Shown here: piece by piece, positions 1 through 8,487 of the stretch
Numbering within the stretch: the stretch's first letter is position 1
Layout: each line of letters begins with the position of its first letter
Assembly (NCBI RefSeq): GCF_008364685.1
Contig: NZ_VTTL01000015.1
Span: 29,862-93,861 of the forward strand
Reading direction: 5' to 3'
DNA from: Xanthobacter oligotrophicus
GTDB taxonomy: Bacteria; Pseudomonadota; Alphaproteobacteria; Rhizobiales; Xanthobacteraceae
DNA length: 64,000 bases
Position numbers and translations under genes: made by a program
The notes under the pieces: generated by a model
The model's input: only the letters and a program-made list of their open reading frames with translations
Database searches by the model: none
What the model was told of the DNA's origin: nothing

Positions 1-1132
1 GCTCCAGCCCCGGCACGGTGAAGTCCGGATCCACGCCGCGCTCGAAACGGAAGCGGGCATCGGAATTGATACCGAGCTTGCGCCCGGTCTGGGCGATGGT
101 GATGGCGTCCCACAAGGCGGATTCGATCACCACGTCGGTGGTGCTCTCGTCGCAGCCGGAGGCCTCCCCGCCCATGATGCCGGCAAGGCTCTCCACGCCG
201 TTCTCGTCGGCGATGACGCACATGGTCTCATCCAGCGCGTAGGTCTTGCCGTCCAGCGCCAGCAGGGTCTCCCCCGGCCGGCCCCGGCGCACCACCAGAT
301 TGCCCTTCACCTTGGCGAGGTCGAAGACGTGGAGCGGCCGGTTGCGGTCGAACGTCATGAAATTGGTGACGTCCACCAGCGCGTTGATGGGGCGCAGGCC
401 GATGGCGCGCAGGCGGTCCTGCATCCATTGCGGCGAGGGGCCGTTCTTCACGCCCTTCACCACCCGCAGGGCGAAGGCCGGGCAGAGCGAGCCGCTCTCG
501 CCGAATTCCAGCGTCACGCCAAGGGGCGCGGGGAAGGTGCCGTCCACGGGCTTCACCTTCGGCGCCATCAGCTCGCCGAGGCCGGCGGCGGCAAGATCCC
601 GCGCGACGCCCGCGACGCCGAGGCAGTCGGCGCGATTGGGGGTCACGGCGATTTCCACCACCGGATCGTTGAGGCCCAACACCTGCGCGAAGGGCGCGCC
701 GACGGTGGCGTCCTCCGGCAGCTCCAGGATGCCGTCATGCTCTTCCGACAGGCCCAGCTCGCGGGCCGAGCACAGCATGCCGCGGCTTTCCACGTCGCGG
801 ATCTTGCCGATCTTCAGCTCGAGCCCGGAGGTTGGAATGACCGTGCCCGGCGCCGCGAACACGGTCTTCAGCCCCGCCCGCGCATTGGGCGCGCCGCACA
901 CCACCTGGATGGGGTCGCCTTTCCCGATGGAGACGGTGCAGACCTTCAGCTTGTCGGCGTTGGGGTGCTTCTCGGCGGTCAGCACCTCGCCCACCACGAA
1001 GGGCGCGAGCTGCTTCGCCTTGTCCTCCACTCCCTCGACCTCGAGGCCGATGAGGGACAGGCGCTCGACGATCTCGTCGAAGGAGGCGGTGGGCTCGAGG
1101 TGGTCCTGGAGCCAGGAGAAGGTGAATTTCAT
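1..1132 (-). CDS. pheT: Phenylalanine--tRNA ligase beta subunit (partial, 3' end off window)
   Basis: Beta chain of the cytoplasmic (alpha-beta)2 Phe-tRNA synthetase, which charges tRNA-Phe; this subunit binds tRNA and edits mischarged Tyr. The first 377 codons are present and the frame runs off the left edge. The N-terminus begins [13 protein letters not shown], followed by an EMAP/OB-type tRNA-binding domain (about residues 40-150, with [13 protein letters not shown]) and the start of the B3/B4 editing region with [16 protein letters not shown]. The ATG at 1132 is preceded by AGGAG at good spacing and lies 12 nt after the pheS stop, so the two are cotranscribed. Family assignment is certain; only the C-terminal part is unseen. 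Confidence 0.97.
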   Translation of the reverse strand, partial: MKFTFSWLQDHLEPTASFDEIVERLSLIGLEVEGVEDKAKQLAPFVVGEVLTAEKHPNADKLKVCTVSIGKGDPIQVVCGAPNARAGLKTVFAAPGTVIPTSGLELKIGKIRDVESRGMLCSARELGLSEEHDGILELPEDATVGAPFAQVLGLNDPVVEIAVTPNRADCLGVAGVARDLAAAGLGELMAPKVKPVDGTFPAPLGVTLEFGESGSLCPAFALRVVKGVKNGPSPQWMQDRLRAIGLRPINALVDVTNFMTFDRNRPLHVFDLAKVKGNLVVRRGRPGETLLALDGKTYALDETMCVIADENGVESLAGIMGGEASGCDESTTDVVIESALWDAITIAQTGRKLGINSDARFRFERGVDPDFTVPGLE

Positions 1133-1144
1133 GGGTCCTGCTCC

Positions 1145-2266
1145 TTACGCGCTCAGGCCGCCGGCGAGGGTCGGGAAATCCAGCGGGCGGAAGCCGTAGT
1201 GGGAGAGCCAGCGCACGTCGGCCTCGAAGAAGGCGCGCAGGTCGCTCATGCCGTATTTCAGCATGGCGATGCGGTCGATGCCCATGCCCCAGGCAAAGCC
1301 CTGGTATTCATCCGGGTCGAGCCCGCAATTGCGCAGCACGTTGGGGTGCACCATGCCGCAGCCGAGGATTTCCAGCCAGTCGGTGCCCTCGCCGAAGCGG
1401 ATCTCGCCGGGGCGGGAGCGGTCGCACTGGATGTCCACTTCCATGGACGGCTCGGTGAAGGGGAAGAAGGACGGGCGGAAGCGCATCTTCACGCCCTCCA
1501 CCTCGAAGAAGGACTTGCAGAATTCCTCCAGGATCCACTTCAGGTGGCCGAGGTGCGCGCCCTTGTCGATCACCAGCCCCTCGACCTGGTGGAACATGGG
1601 GGTGTGGGTCTGGTCACTGTCGCAGCGATAGGTGCGGCCGGGGCAGATGACGCGGATGGGCGGCGTCTTGGTCTGCATGGTGCGCACCTGCACCGGGGAG
1701 GTGTGAGTGCGCAGCACCTTGCGCTGCCCGTCCGCGCCGGGGGGCAGGAAGAAGGTGTCGTGCATCTCCCGCGCCGGATGGCCGGGGGGGAAGTTCAACG
1801 CGGTGAAATTGTGGAAATCGTCCTCGATGTCCGGGCCTTCCGCCACCGAGAAGCCCATGTCGGCGAAGATGGCGGTCAGCTCCTCCATCACCTGGGCGAT
1901 GGGGTGGACGCGCCCGGTCTCGGCGGCGGCCTCGCGGACGGGCAGGGTGACGTCCACCGTCTCGGTGGCGAGGCGGGCTTCCAGCGCCCTGGTCTTCAGC
2001 GCCGAGCGGCGATGGGTGAGAAGGCCGGTCACCCGGTCGCGCAGGCCGTTGATGGCCGGGCCCATCACCTTGCGCTCGTCCGGGCTCATGGCGCCCAGCG
2101 ACTTGAGCAGCTCCGAGACCGAGCCCTTCTTGCCGAGGGCGGCGATGCGCACCTCCTCGAGGCCGGCTTCATCCTCGGCGCGCAGGATGGCGCCCGCGAT
2201 GTCTTGCTCCAGGTCCGCGATGGCGCTCTGGTCGGTCACGTCGATGTCGGACATGTCGATGCTCAT
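1145..2266 (-). CDS. pheS: Phenylalanine--tRNA ligase alpha subunit
   Basis: Catalytic alpha subunit of Phe-tRNA synthetase: activates Phe with ATP and transfers it to tRNA. About 373 aa. An N-terminal coiled coil (residues 10-90) is followed by the class II core with motif 2 around [10 protein letters not shown] and motif 3 [13 protein letters not shown] near residue 327. The start is uncertain: GTG at 2281, ATG at 2266 and ATG at 2254 are in frame and none has a strong ribosome site; 2266 is chosen as a compromise. It follows rplT after 129+ nt that hold a terminator and a promoter, and leads directly into pheT. Confidence 0.96.
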   Translation of the reverse strand: MSIDMSDIDVTDQSAIADLEQDIAGAILRAEDEAGLEEVRIAALGKKGSVSELLKSLGAMSPDERKVMGPAINGLRDRVTGLLTHRRSALKTRALEARLATETVDVTLPVREAAAETGRVHPIAQVMEELTAIFADMGFSVAEGPDIEDDFHNFTALNFPPGHPAREMHDTFFLPPGADGQRKVLRTHTSPVQVRTMQTKTPPIRVICPGRTYRCDSDQTHTPMFHQVEGLVIDKGAHLGHLKWILEEFCKSFFEVEGVKMRFRPSFFPFTEPSMEVDIQCDRSRPGEIRFGEGTDWLEILGCGMVHPNVLRNCGLDPDEYQGFAWGMGIDRIAMLKYGMSDLRAFFEADVRWLSHYGFRPLDFPTLAGGLSA

Positions 2267-2322
2267 GAAGTTCTGGAACACCCGCGGGGTCGGGCGGGCG
2301 CGGGTCCTGGACGGTTGCGCCG

Positions 2323-2350
2323 CTTATAGACGGGGGCCGACCAAACGCAA
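2323..2350 (-). promoter_or_regulatory. Putative sigma-70 promoter for pheST
   Basis: On the minus strand a -35-like TTGCGT (2345-2350) and a -10-like TATAAG (2323-2328) are 16 bp apart, starting at the U-tract of the rplT terminator. Transcription would begin near 2316, about 50 nt before pheS. It lets pheST be expressed after termination behind rplT. Matches are read by eye only. Confidence 0.5.
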
Positions 2351-2380
2351 AAGCCCCGGACGGATGACCGCACGGGGCTC
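2349..2380 (-). terminator. Rho-independent terminator or attenuator between rplT and pheS
   Basis: Minus-strand hairpin with outer arms AGCCCCG/CGGGGCT (2352-2379), an inner CGG/CCG pair, then four T. It lies only 31 nt after the rplT stop. No ATG-initiated leader peptide fits in that gap, so a simple terminator is likelier than a Phe-codon attenuator. Confidence 0.7.
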
Positions 2381-2410
2381 TTGAAGGTCTCGCAAAGACG
2401 GGATGGAAGC

Positions 2411-2773
2411 TCAGGCCAGAGCGGCCTTGGCCTTTTCCACCAAGGCCTTGAACGCGTCGGGCTCGTGGATGGCGATATCCGAGAGCACCTTGCGGTCGAC
2501 CTCGATCCCAGCCTTGCTGAGACCATCGATAAATCGCGAATAGGTCAGGTCGAGATCGAGCGCGCGCACACCGGCGTTGATGCGCTGGATCCAGAGCGCA
2601 CGGAAGTTGCGCTTCTTAACCTTGCGATCGCGGTAAGCATACTGCATCGACCGTTCGACGGCCGACTTGGCAGCGCGGATGGTATTCTTGCGACGGCCGT
2701 AAAAGCCCTTGGCGGCTTCGAAGACCTTCTTGTGCTTGGCGTGTGAGGTAACGCCACGTTTGACGCGGGCCAT
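2411..2773 (-). CDS. rplT: 50S ribosomal protein L20
   Basis: Primary 23S rRNA-binding protein needed early in large-subunit assembly. 120 aa, the usual length, with the basic N-terminal tail [16 protein letters not shown] and the conserved [12 protein letters not shown] region followed by the C-terminal globular domain. AGGAG lies 7 nt before the ATG. It is 30 nt downstream of rpmI in the standard rpmI-rplT pair. In several bacteria L20 represses this operon by binding its leader; no such structure was identified here. Confidence 0.98.
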   Translation of the reverse strand: MARVKRGVTSHAKHKKVFEAAKGFYGRRKNTIRAAKSAVERSMQYAYRDRKVKKRNFRALWIQRINAGVRALDLDLTYSRFIDGLSKAGIEVDRKVLSDIAIHEPDAFKALVEKAKAALA

Positions 2774-2803
2774 GGAAAAACTCCTTCAGATCGCGGTGCG
2801 GCG

Positions 2804-3004
2804 TCAGCCGTTCGGCAGGAACGACTTGCGGATCACGCGGCCGTCGCTCTCGCTCAGGATCGTGGTGCCGCGCTGGTTGCGGATCTGGCTGTTGGTCCGC
2901 TTGATCATGCCGTGGCGCTTGCCGGCCTGGGCCGCGATCACTTTTCCCGTACCCGTCAGACGGAAGCGTTTCTTGGCTCCCGACTTGGTCTTCATCTTGG
3001 GCAT
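2804..3004 (-). CDS. rpmI: 50S ribosomal protein L35
   Basis: Small basic large-subunit protein, 66 aa, starting [14 protein letters not shown] with the typical KRHGMIKR and RKSFLPNG sequences. The longer open frame upstream is not coding; the ATG at 3004 has GGAG seven bases before it and matches the family N-terminus. It is the first gene of rpmI-rplT(-pheST). In many bacteria infC directly precedes it; here infC lies about 4.6 kb away behind an accessory block. Confidence 0.98.
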   Translation of the reverse strand: MPKMKTKSGAKKRFRLTGTGKVIAAQAGKRHGMIKRTNSQIRNQRGTTILSESDGRVIRKSFLPNG

Positions 3005-3361
3005 TTGGCTCTCCGTGGCATGGGTTCGCCACGCCTTGCGGCGGGGAACGCTCAGCCTCTTGTTGCTGTTGAGCGATATGAGCCAGCGCGGCAGCCCTTG
3101 TTCGCCGGCCGGCTCGAAGGCGGAAGTCGTTACAGGAGGATGGCGGGAAAGGCAAGCGCCTGCGACCGGACCCGCCGTGGCCGGGCGCTGCGGTGCGAAC
3201 GAATTTGTGTGCCGCACTGTCACGCAGGCTTGAACGCGCACCGGCCGAATTTGAGCATCAGCAACAACTTCGCCGCGTTGTCGCCGTAGGTTGTCAACGG
3301 TCCGGCGAAACAAACGACACAAATTCAGCCGAGCCTGTATCGCGTTGAGGGAGTGAGCATC
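3005..3361. other. Intergenic region between divergent rpmI and the BA14K-like gene
   Basis: 357 bp without a convincing gene. It must carry the rpmI-rplT promoter on the minus strand and the promoter of the secreted Gly-rich protein on the plus strand. I see no unambiguous -35/-10 pair and no RNA structure I can name. Confidence 0.6.
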
Positions 3362-4069
3362 ATGTTCGGAACGAAAAGAGTGGCACTGCTCGCGGCCGCC
3401 ATGGTCGCTGGTAGCATGCTCTCGTTTTCTGGAAGCCCCGCCGGCGCGCAGGCGCTGCGCCTCGGTCTCGTGAACGCAGACATGCAGCGCGCCGCGGCCA
3501 CGGCGGATACCGTCGCCTACCGCGGAGGCGGTGGCTATCGCGGCGGTGGCGTGCGCATGGGCGGTCCCCGCTATGGCGGCGGGCCTCGCATGGTGGGACC
3601 GCGCTATGGCGGCGGCGCCCGGTACATGGGCGGCCCGCGCTATGGTGGCGCGCGTTATGTGGGGCCGCGCGCCGTCGCTCCCCGCTACGTGGGTGGCTAT
3701 CGACCCGGCTATGGTCCGGGACCCGTGCGCCCCGGCTGGGGTCCGGGGCGTCCCGGCTGGGGGCCCGGCGGCGGCCCGGGCTGGGGGCATCCGGGCTGGC
3801 GTCCGCCGCCGGGCGCCTGGGGTCCGGGGGCGTGGCGTCCGGGCTGGGGCTGGTACCGGCCCGGTTGGGGCTGGGGCTACTATAACAATAACGGCGGGTG
3901 GATCGCGCTCGGCGTTGCCAGCGGCCTTGCCCTGGGTGCGGTCGCCGCAACTGCGGAACCGGTCTACGGCGACGATGCGTCGGCCTATTGCGCCCAGCGC
4001 TTCCGCTCCTACAACCCGGCCACCGGCACCTACACCGGCTATGACGGGTACCAGCATCCCTGCCCCTGA
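3362..4069 (+). CDS. Secreted glycine-rich BA14K-like protein
   Basis: 235 aa. Residues 1-32 form a signal peptide ending SPAGAQA. Residues about 55-165 are low-complexity Gly/Arg/Tyr/Pro, with repeats of the type GGPRYGGG then RPGWGPG; a short hydrophobic stretch ([17 protein letters not shown]) follows. The C-terminus has [20 protein letters not shown] and a second Cys near the end, the hallmark of the BA14K family (Brucella 14-kDa immunoreactive antigen relatives). Function is unknown; a cell-surface or periplasmic role is inferred. The ATG at 3362 is preferred over the GTG at 3353 because GAGGGAG sits 9 nt before it. A terminator follows. Confidence 0.85.
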   Translation: MFGTKRVALLAAAMVAGSMLSFSGSPAGAQALRLGLVNADMQRAAATADTVAYRGGGGYRGGGVRMGGPRYGGGPRMVGPRYGGGARYMGGPRYGGARYVGPRAVAPRYVGGYRPGYGPGPVRPGWGPGRPGWGPGGGPGWGHPGWRPPPGAWGPGAWRPGWGWYRPGWGWGYYNNNGGWIALGVASGLALGAVAATAEPVYGDDASAYCAQRFRSYNPATGTYTGYDGYQHPCP

Positions 4070-4094
4070 GCGGGGAAGGGCTTGAGGACAAGAG

Positions 4095-4120
4095 GCCCGG
4101 CGTCCTGCGCCGGGCTTTTA
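4095..4120 (+). terminator. Rho-independent terminator after the BA14K-like gene
   Basis: Hairpin GCCCGGCG-tcctg-CGCCGGGC (4095-4115) followed by TTTTA, 26 nt after the stop codon at 4069. Confidence 0.85.
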
Positions 4121-4212
4121 TTTGCCGGGGCAAGCCTTTGGACCGACTTGAGAGTCGATCGACGGTGCCCGAAGTGGCGGTATGGTTCCGTCGGCGTGAT
4201 CGGGGCCGATGG

Positions 4213-5121
4213 TCAGGTCCGGAGGTTTGGTGTTGCGGTCGGCCTTTCGGGGCCCTTCGGCTGCGCTGGTTCGGGCGAAGCGGCCAGCGCGGCAGCGGCG
4301 ACCGGTAGCACCGTCCCGATGAAGGGCACATCCAGCCACACGCGGCCGACGATGTCGCGCTCGTAGTGGAATACGCTCAGGGCCTTCAATCGACGCCCCC
4401 AGCGGAAGATTTCGCGAAGGCACTTTTCCGGGAGCGAGCGCTTGACCTTCGCGGGGCGTTCCGGCCTCGGCGTTCGCGGCTGGGCGCCACGTTCTGTCTC
4501 GAGGTCCGACATGGCGAGGCCGACGCCCCGCGCCGGTTCGTAAAATTCGGCCTGGAGGCACAAGCCGGGACGCAGTTGGTAGGTGACCGCTGGATAGTAG
4601 TTCTTGCTCGCCGGCTCGAACATCATAACGTCGATGGGCTCAGCGAAGTCGGTGATATCCCGCAGGGCGCGTTCCGCGTAGGCGCGGGTGATCACGTAGG
4701 CGGCGGTGCCGTGCTGCTTGGAATGGAGGCGATGCGCCCTGACGCCCCGTGGCCCGCAGCGCCGGCCACGGCCGAGGGTCGAGTGCTGCGGGGTCGCCTC
4801 CAGCCGCAGGATGTCCGCATCCGCCGGAAATTTGCGAGGGTTCTCGATGAAGAGCTTCGCTTCCGGAGCGATCAGCGCATCGTCCTCAAGGACGAGACAG
4901 AGGCGCTCGTCACTTGCCAGAAACCGCTTCCACGCCTTGCGGTGGCTCAGGGCGCACGCGATCTCGAGGGGGGTGATCAGGTGCCTGCCCGGCCCGACGT
5001 CCTCCTGGCGGCCATCGACGGCCTCGACACGCTCGAATTCCAGCCCGAGAGCATCGAGCTGGCTGCGCATGAAGGCGAGGCGATCAGTTCGACGGGCAAG
5101 GTTGACGACGAGAATCAGCAT
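4213..5121 (-). CDS. Glycosyltransferase family 25 protein (paralogue 1)
   Basis: 302 aa, related to LPS/glycan glycosyltransferases of CAZy family GT25 (LgtB/LpsA-type). It has the family start ILVVNLARRTDRLAFM, the ALSHRKAWKRFL segment and the acidic LVLEDDALI motif (about residues 75-83) expected to coordinate metal and nucleotide-sugar. It is a close paralogue of the gene at 6373-7281 along its whole length, including LPEKCLRE and the C-terminal LPVAAAAL stretch. It lies 188 nt downstream of the radical SAM gene on the same strand. The acceptor is unknown; a surface glycan is inferred. Confidence 0.88.
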   Translation of the reverse strand: MLILVVNLARRTDRLAFMRSQLDALGLEFERVEAVDGRQEDVGPGRHLITPLEIACALSHRKAWKRFLASDERLCLVLEDDALIAPEAKLFIENPRKFPADADILRLEATPQHSTLGRGRRCGPRGVRAHRLHSKQHGTAAYVITRAYAERALRDITDFAEPIDVMMFEPASKNYYPAVTYQLRPGLCLQAEFYEPARGVGLAMSDLETERGAQPRTPRPERPAKVKRSLPEKCLREIFRWGRRLKALSVFHYERDIVGRVWLDVPFIGTVLPVAAAALAASPEPAQPKGPERPTATPNLRT

Positions 5122-5309
5122 GAGCCTGCGGAGGGGTGTCTTTCGATTTTCTGCAACCTTTTAATACGGATATGCTGCGGTTCAACGTTTTTCTCAGGCT
5201 ACGTAAAGATGCCGGCGGTTCGGCTTGAAAGCCGTTTCCTTGGGCGAGGCTGGCGTTTCCGCATGCGCCGGCCTCGGACCGCAGAAGCCCCCCTGCCGCG
5301 CCTCGCCAT

Positions 5310-6524
5310 TCAGGGCAAAGGTCGTTCGGTGAAGCGGGCGACCGCCTGGATGCCCGACATGATCTTCCAGGTGAGGTCGCTGGCGATCCCGAGATCGGGT
5401 CGCACGGGATCGGCATTGGCCTGGTGGTCGAGCATCTTCTGCCGGCCTGCGATGGTGCTGCTCTCGCGCTTCACCGAATGGCTGATGCCGCAGAACTGGT
5501 TGCAGGAGCGCATCAGCTTGCGAATGTTGTCGGCGCCGAGCCAGAAGCGCTTCAGGTCGCCGGAGCGTTCCAGCGTCTTGCCCGGAAACTGGCCGGAGAA
5601 GCACAGGCGGGCCACGCCGTAATGGTTCACCATGATGTTGCGGTCGTAGGAATTGCAGATGTGGTCCTGCGTCGCGGTCTTGGAATGCCAGCCGCGGTCG
5701 AGGTCCGGCGCGCCATAGAGCGAGCGGAAGTACATGCCCACCTGCTCCACCCACAGCGGGTTGTAGCCGAGGCCGTACTTGGCGTTGCACTGGTTCAGGA
5801 TGGCGACGAGCTCGTCCGGGTCCACCTTTGTCTGGGCGGCGAAGAAGGGGTCGTGCTCGCCGGCCTGGCCGAAGCTGGGCTGGAGGAAGTTCAGCTTCAG
5901 CTTGTCGGCGCCGATGTCGTTTAGCACCAGATCGTAGAAGGCGTCGATGGACTGGTAATTGTCGCCGAAGATGAGCCCCATGACATAGATGCGGGTCTTG
6001 TCCTGCGCGTTCAGGCGCTGGCGCGCCGCCACCAGCAGCCGCAGGGCGCGCACCGCCTTGGCGAAGGCGCCGGGCACGCCGCGGGTCTCGTCATGCTGGC
6101 CGGGGAAGGGGCTGTTGAGCGAGATGGAAATCTCGTGCGGCCCTTCGAGGATCATGCGCTCGGCCAGCTTGTCCTCGCGGATGCGCGTGCCATTGACCAC
6201 CGACAGGGCGTTGACGCCGTTGCTGCGGCAGGCCTTGGCCAGGGTGAAGTAATCTTCCAGGTCGAGCATGGGCTCGCCGCCGCAGATCACCACGTTGCCC
6301 TTGGGATTGAGCTGGGAGAATTCCGCGATCAGCTGGGAGCGGCCGGCGACCGAGAGATAGTTCGCCCGGTCGTCATCGGTCCGTTGCCAGAAATCGCAAT
6401 GCTTGCACTTCAGGTTGCAGCGCTTGTTCACTTCCAGAAACAGAAAGCGCGGCGGCAGCAGCCGGGAGGGTCCCGCCGGCGAAGGGGACGTCGCGCAGGA
6501 CGCGTCCGACAATGAACCGTGCAT
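5310..6524 (-). CDS. Radical SAM/SPASM-like protein between two GT25 genes
   Basis: 404 aa. The radical SAM cluster motif CNLKCKHC is at residues 36-43, followed by GGEP (SAM-binding) in VVICGGEPML. The C-terminal third has C-x14-C (around HICNSYDRNIMVNHYG and RLC) and a further CNQFC pair, a pattern like a SPASM auxiliary-cluster domain. Reaction and substrate are not recognised. The ATG at 6524 has GGAG seven bases upstream, and no other Met precedes the cluster, so the first 50 codons truly overlap the end of the upstream GT25 gene by 152 nt in another frame. The context suggests modification of the glycan or glycoprotein served by the GT25 enzymes. Confidence 0.85.
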   Translation of the reverse strand: MHGSLSDASCATSPSPAGPSRLLPPRFLFLEVNKRCNLKCKHCDFWQRTDDDRANYLSVAGRSQLIAEFSQLNPKGNVVICGGEPMLDLEDYFTLAKACRSNGVNALSVVNGTRIREDKLAERMILEGPHEISISLNSPFPGQHDETRGVPGAFAKAVRALRLLVAARQRLNAQDKTRIYVMGLIFGDNYQSIDAFYDLVLNDIGADKLKLNFLQPSFGQAGEHDPFFAAQTKVDPDELVAILNQCNAKYGLGYNPLWVEQVGMYFRSLYGAPDLDRGWHSKTATQDHICNSYDRNIMVNHYGVARLCFSGQFPGKTLERSGDLKRFWLGADNIRKLMRSCNQFCGISHSVKRESSTIAGRQKMLDHQANADPVRPDLGIASDLTWKIMSGIQAVARFTERPLP

Positions 6525-7281
6525 GGAGAAACTCCGCCTTGGCTTTGGTTCGGCGCCACCAGCGGGCAGCCTCGCGCAGACATTTTTCCGGTAACGAACG
6601 CTGCACCCTGATCCGGGGGGCCGGCTCGTGCCGGGGAAAGCGGACGCGGCGGTCCATCTCCAGATCGGACCTGGCGATGGCGGTGCTTTGCGCCGGTTCA
6701 TACAGCTCCGCCTGAAGGCAGACGCCCGGGCGCAGCTGGAAGGAGACGTTGGGATAATAGTTCGGGCTCTTGGGCTCGAACAGCACTTCGTCCACCGGCT
6801 CGACGAACGCGGTGAGGTCGCGCACCGCGCGCTCGGCGAAAGCGCGGGTGATGATATAGCCGGCGCAGCCATGGTGCCGCGACAGCAGCGGGTGCGCCCT
6901 GAAGCCGGGCGGTCCGCAGCGCCGGCCGCGTCCCAGAACGCACTCCTGCAATCGCGTCTCCAGCCGAAGGATTTCGGTTCCCGCGGGGAAGGCGCGCGGA
7001 TCTTCGACAAAGCGCTTCATCTGCGGCGCGATGAGCACGTCGTCCTCAAGGATGAGGCAATGGCTTGCGTCGCTGTCGAGGAAGCGCATCCACGCCTTGC
7101 GGTGGCTGAGGGCGCAGGCCCGCTCGACCGGGGAGATCAGGTCCGTGCCCGGCCCCACATCCACGGCCCTGCCGTCGATGGCATCGATGCGCTCGAATGC
7201 AATTCCCAGCGCATCCAGCTGGTTGCGCACGAAGGCGAGGTGATCCGGGCGCCGGGCAAGGTTGATGAGCAGAACCAGCAT
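6373..7281 (-). CDS. Glycosyltransferase family 25 protein (paralogue 2)
   Basis: 302 aa, the same length and layout as the GT25 protein at 4213-5121: LVLLINLARRPDHLAFV at the start, ALSHRKAWMRFL, the catalytic-type LILEDDVLI motif and LRPGVCLQAELYEPA. Family GT25 enzymes transfer sugars to LPS or other surface acceptors. It is the first gene of the minus-strand cassette GT25-radical SAM-GT25, and its 3' end overlaps the radical SAM gene by 152 nt. The overlapped C-terminus is conserved with paralogue 1 (DVPF-G-LP-AAAAL), which supports its being translated. Specific donor and acceptor are unknown. Confidence 0.88.
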   Translation of the reverse strand: MLVLLINLARRPDHLAFVRNQLDALGIAFERIDAIDGRAVDVGPGTDLISPVERACALSHRKAWMRFLDSDASHCLILEDDVLIAPQMKRFVEDPRAFPAGTEILRLETRLQECVLGRGRRCGPPGFRAHPLLSRHHGCAGYIITRAFAERAVRDLTAFVEPVDEVLFEPKSPNYYPNVSFQLRPGVCLQAELYEPAQSTAIARSDLEMDRRVRFPRHEPAPRIRVQRSLPEKCLREAARWWRRTKAKAEFLHARFIVGRVLRDVPFAGGTLPAAAAALSVSGSEQALQPEVQALRFLATDR

Positions 7282-7654
7282 TCAGGCCGTAAGCACGAAT
7301 TGGAATAGGTCGTGTCTAGCAAACTGCCCTTGCGTCGCAACTCTATTTCAAATGGCACATCGGCCGGGGCGGTATCAAAATGCAGGTTGCGGTCATTCTG
7401 TCCGCGTCGTGTGCGAAAGATGTCGCACAACCCATCCCAAGCCGGCGCCGCGAAAAGCGATGCTTCCGCTCGATTGCGAGCCCATGACGGATGAATAAAA
7501 AAGAGCCGTTCGGATCAGATCGCGGTGCAATCTGATCCGAACGGCTCTTGGGTGCTTGAAGTGGGACAGCGTCCGCAACAGGTCCAGCCCGGTCGAAATG
7601 CCCTCGCGCTTCGGCGAGGATCACTTCGTGGGAAGGATCACCTGGGCGACACGA
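7282..7654. other. Intergenic region between infC and the GT25 cassette
   Basis: 373 bp with no gene I can support. It contains the long infC terminator (7494-7549) and, on the minus strand, must carry the promoter for the GT25 cassette, which I cannot pinpoint. The short open frames here lack family features and ribosome sites. Confidence 0.6.
7494..7549 (-). terminator. Long perfect-hairpin terminator of infC
   Basis: Two 20-bp arms (7501-7520 and 7530-7549, each containing AGCCGTTCGGATCAGAT or its complement) pair perfectly around a 9-nt loop. On the minus strand the stem is followed by T-rich TTTTTTATTC. It lies about 105 nt after the infC stop. The stem is unusually long for an intrinsic terminator. 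Confidence 0.85.
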
Positions 7655-8191
7655 TCACCTGGGCGACAGGATCATGATCATCTGCCGGCCTTCCAGCATG
7701 GGCTCGGCCTCCACCTTGGCGATGGCGGCGACATCCTCCTTCAGCTTTTGAAGCAGCTTGAAGCCGATGTCCTGGTGCGCCATCTCGCGGCCGCGGAAGC
7801 GCAGGGTGACCTTCACCTTGTCGCCTTCCTCGAAGAAGCGCTCCATGGAGCGCATCTTCACCTCGTAATCGTGGGTGTCGATGCCGGGGCGGAGCTTGAT
7901 TTCCTTGACCTCCACCACCTTCTGCTTCTTGCGGGCCTCGCTCGCCTTCTTCTGGTTCTGGTATTTGAACCGGCCGTAGTCGAGGATCTTGCAGACGGGG
8001 GGCGCGGAGTTCGGCGAGATCTCGACAAGGTCGAGGCCGGCTTCCTGCGCAAGGGTGAGAGCATCGCGAATGGCCACCACGCCGCGGTTTTGCCCATCCT
8101 GGTCGATCAGCTGGACTTCGCGGATGCGGATTTCCTCGTTGACGCGCGGACCATCCTTCTCCGGCGCTACGGGTCTCATGGGGCGACGAAT
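7655..8191 (-). CDS. infC: Translation initiation factor IF-3, ATT start codon
   Basis: IF-3 binds the 30S subunit, proofreads the initiation codon and prevents premature 50S joining. 178 aa: N-domain with [11 protein letters not shown] and LDLVEISPN, linker [18 protein letters not shown]-domain with [13 protein letters not shown] and the MILSPR-type end. The best start is ATT at 8191 (giving I/M-R-R-P-M-R), 9 nt after a GAGGAG ribosome site; the next ATG, at 8179, would be 21 nt from it, too far. IF-3 genes are known for such rare start codons, through which IF-3 represses its own translation. An in-frame TGA lies just upstream, so no longer form exists. Confidence 0.95.
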   Translation of the reverse strand: MRRPMRPVAPEKDGPRVNEEIRIREVQLIDQDGQNRGVVAIRDALTLAQEAGLDLVEISPNSAPPVCKILDYGRFKYQNQKKASEARKKQKVVEVKEIKLRPGIDTHDYEVKMRSMERFFEEGDKVKVTLRFRGREMAHQDIGFKLLQKLKEDVAAIAKVEAEPMLEGRQMIMILSPR

Positions 8192-8206
8192 GGCTTTTCA
8201 CTCCTC
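8189..8206 (-). promoter_or_regulatory. Ribosome-binding site and ATT initiation region of infC
   Basis: GAGGAG at 8201-8206 and ATT at 8189-8191, read on the minus strand with 9 nt between. The spacing decides the start and implies autoregulation by start-codon discrimination, as known for E. coli infC. Confidence 0.8.
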
Positions 8207-8487
8207 AGACATTGACGAAATACCCGAGGCGAATGGGCCACGGCGCCGGCTCCTGCCGTCGTCTGCGTGACCCGCGTCTCAGGGTAGGCTGGAAAGATCG
8301 TGACAAACGGTCGTAAAGTCAATGACCCATGAGGATTCGCAGGGCGTTCTTGCGGCACTGGGGCGCGGTTTTCCTGAGCGGGAGGCGAGCCACAGTTCAG
8401 CCGCCTTCCCTGCGCATCAGTAACGATGCCGCCGATCCGCGGGCCTTTCCCGTGGGCAACCGGCCTTCCCGGCCACGGACGCACCTG
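8192..8487. other. Divergent region infC / DUF3108 gene
   Basis: 296 bp. On the minus strand TTGACT (8317-8322) and GATCTT (8294-8299) are 17 bp apart and may be the infC promoter; the -10 match is weak. On the plus strand an in-frame extension of the DUF3108 gene to 8329 exists but lacks a signal peptide and is not favoured. Confidence 0.35.

Noticed and set aside
329..2329. Long plus-strand open frame opposite pheT/pheS
   Set aside because: Antisense shadow of GC-rich coding sequence; its product is low-complexity His/Ala/Gly/Arg/Glu without family features.
2381..2410. pheM-like Phe-rich leader peptide before pheS
   Set aside because: Only about 30 nt separate the rplT stop from the hairpin, with no start codon on the minus strand.
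7262..7498. Short plus-strand frame between the GT25 cassette and infC
   Set aside because: No ribosome site, no hydrophobic or domain pattern, and it runs into the infC terminator.
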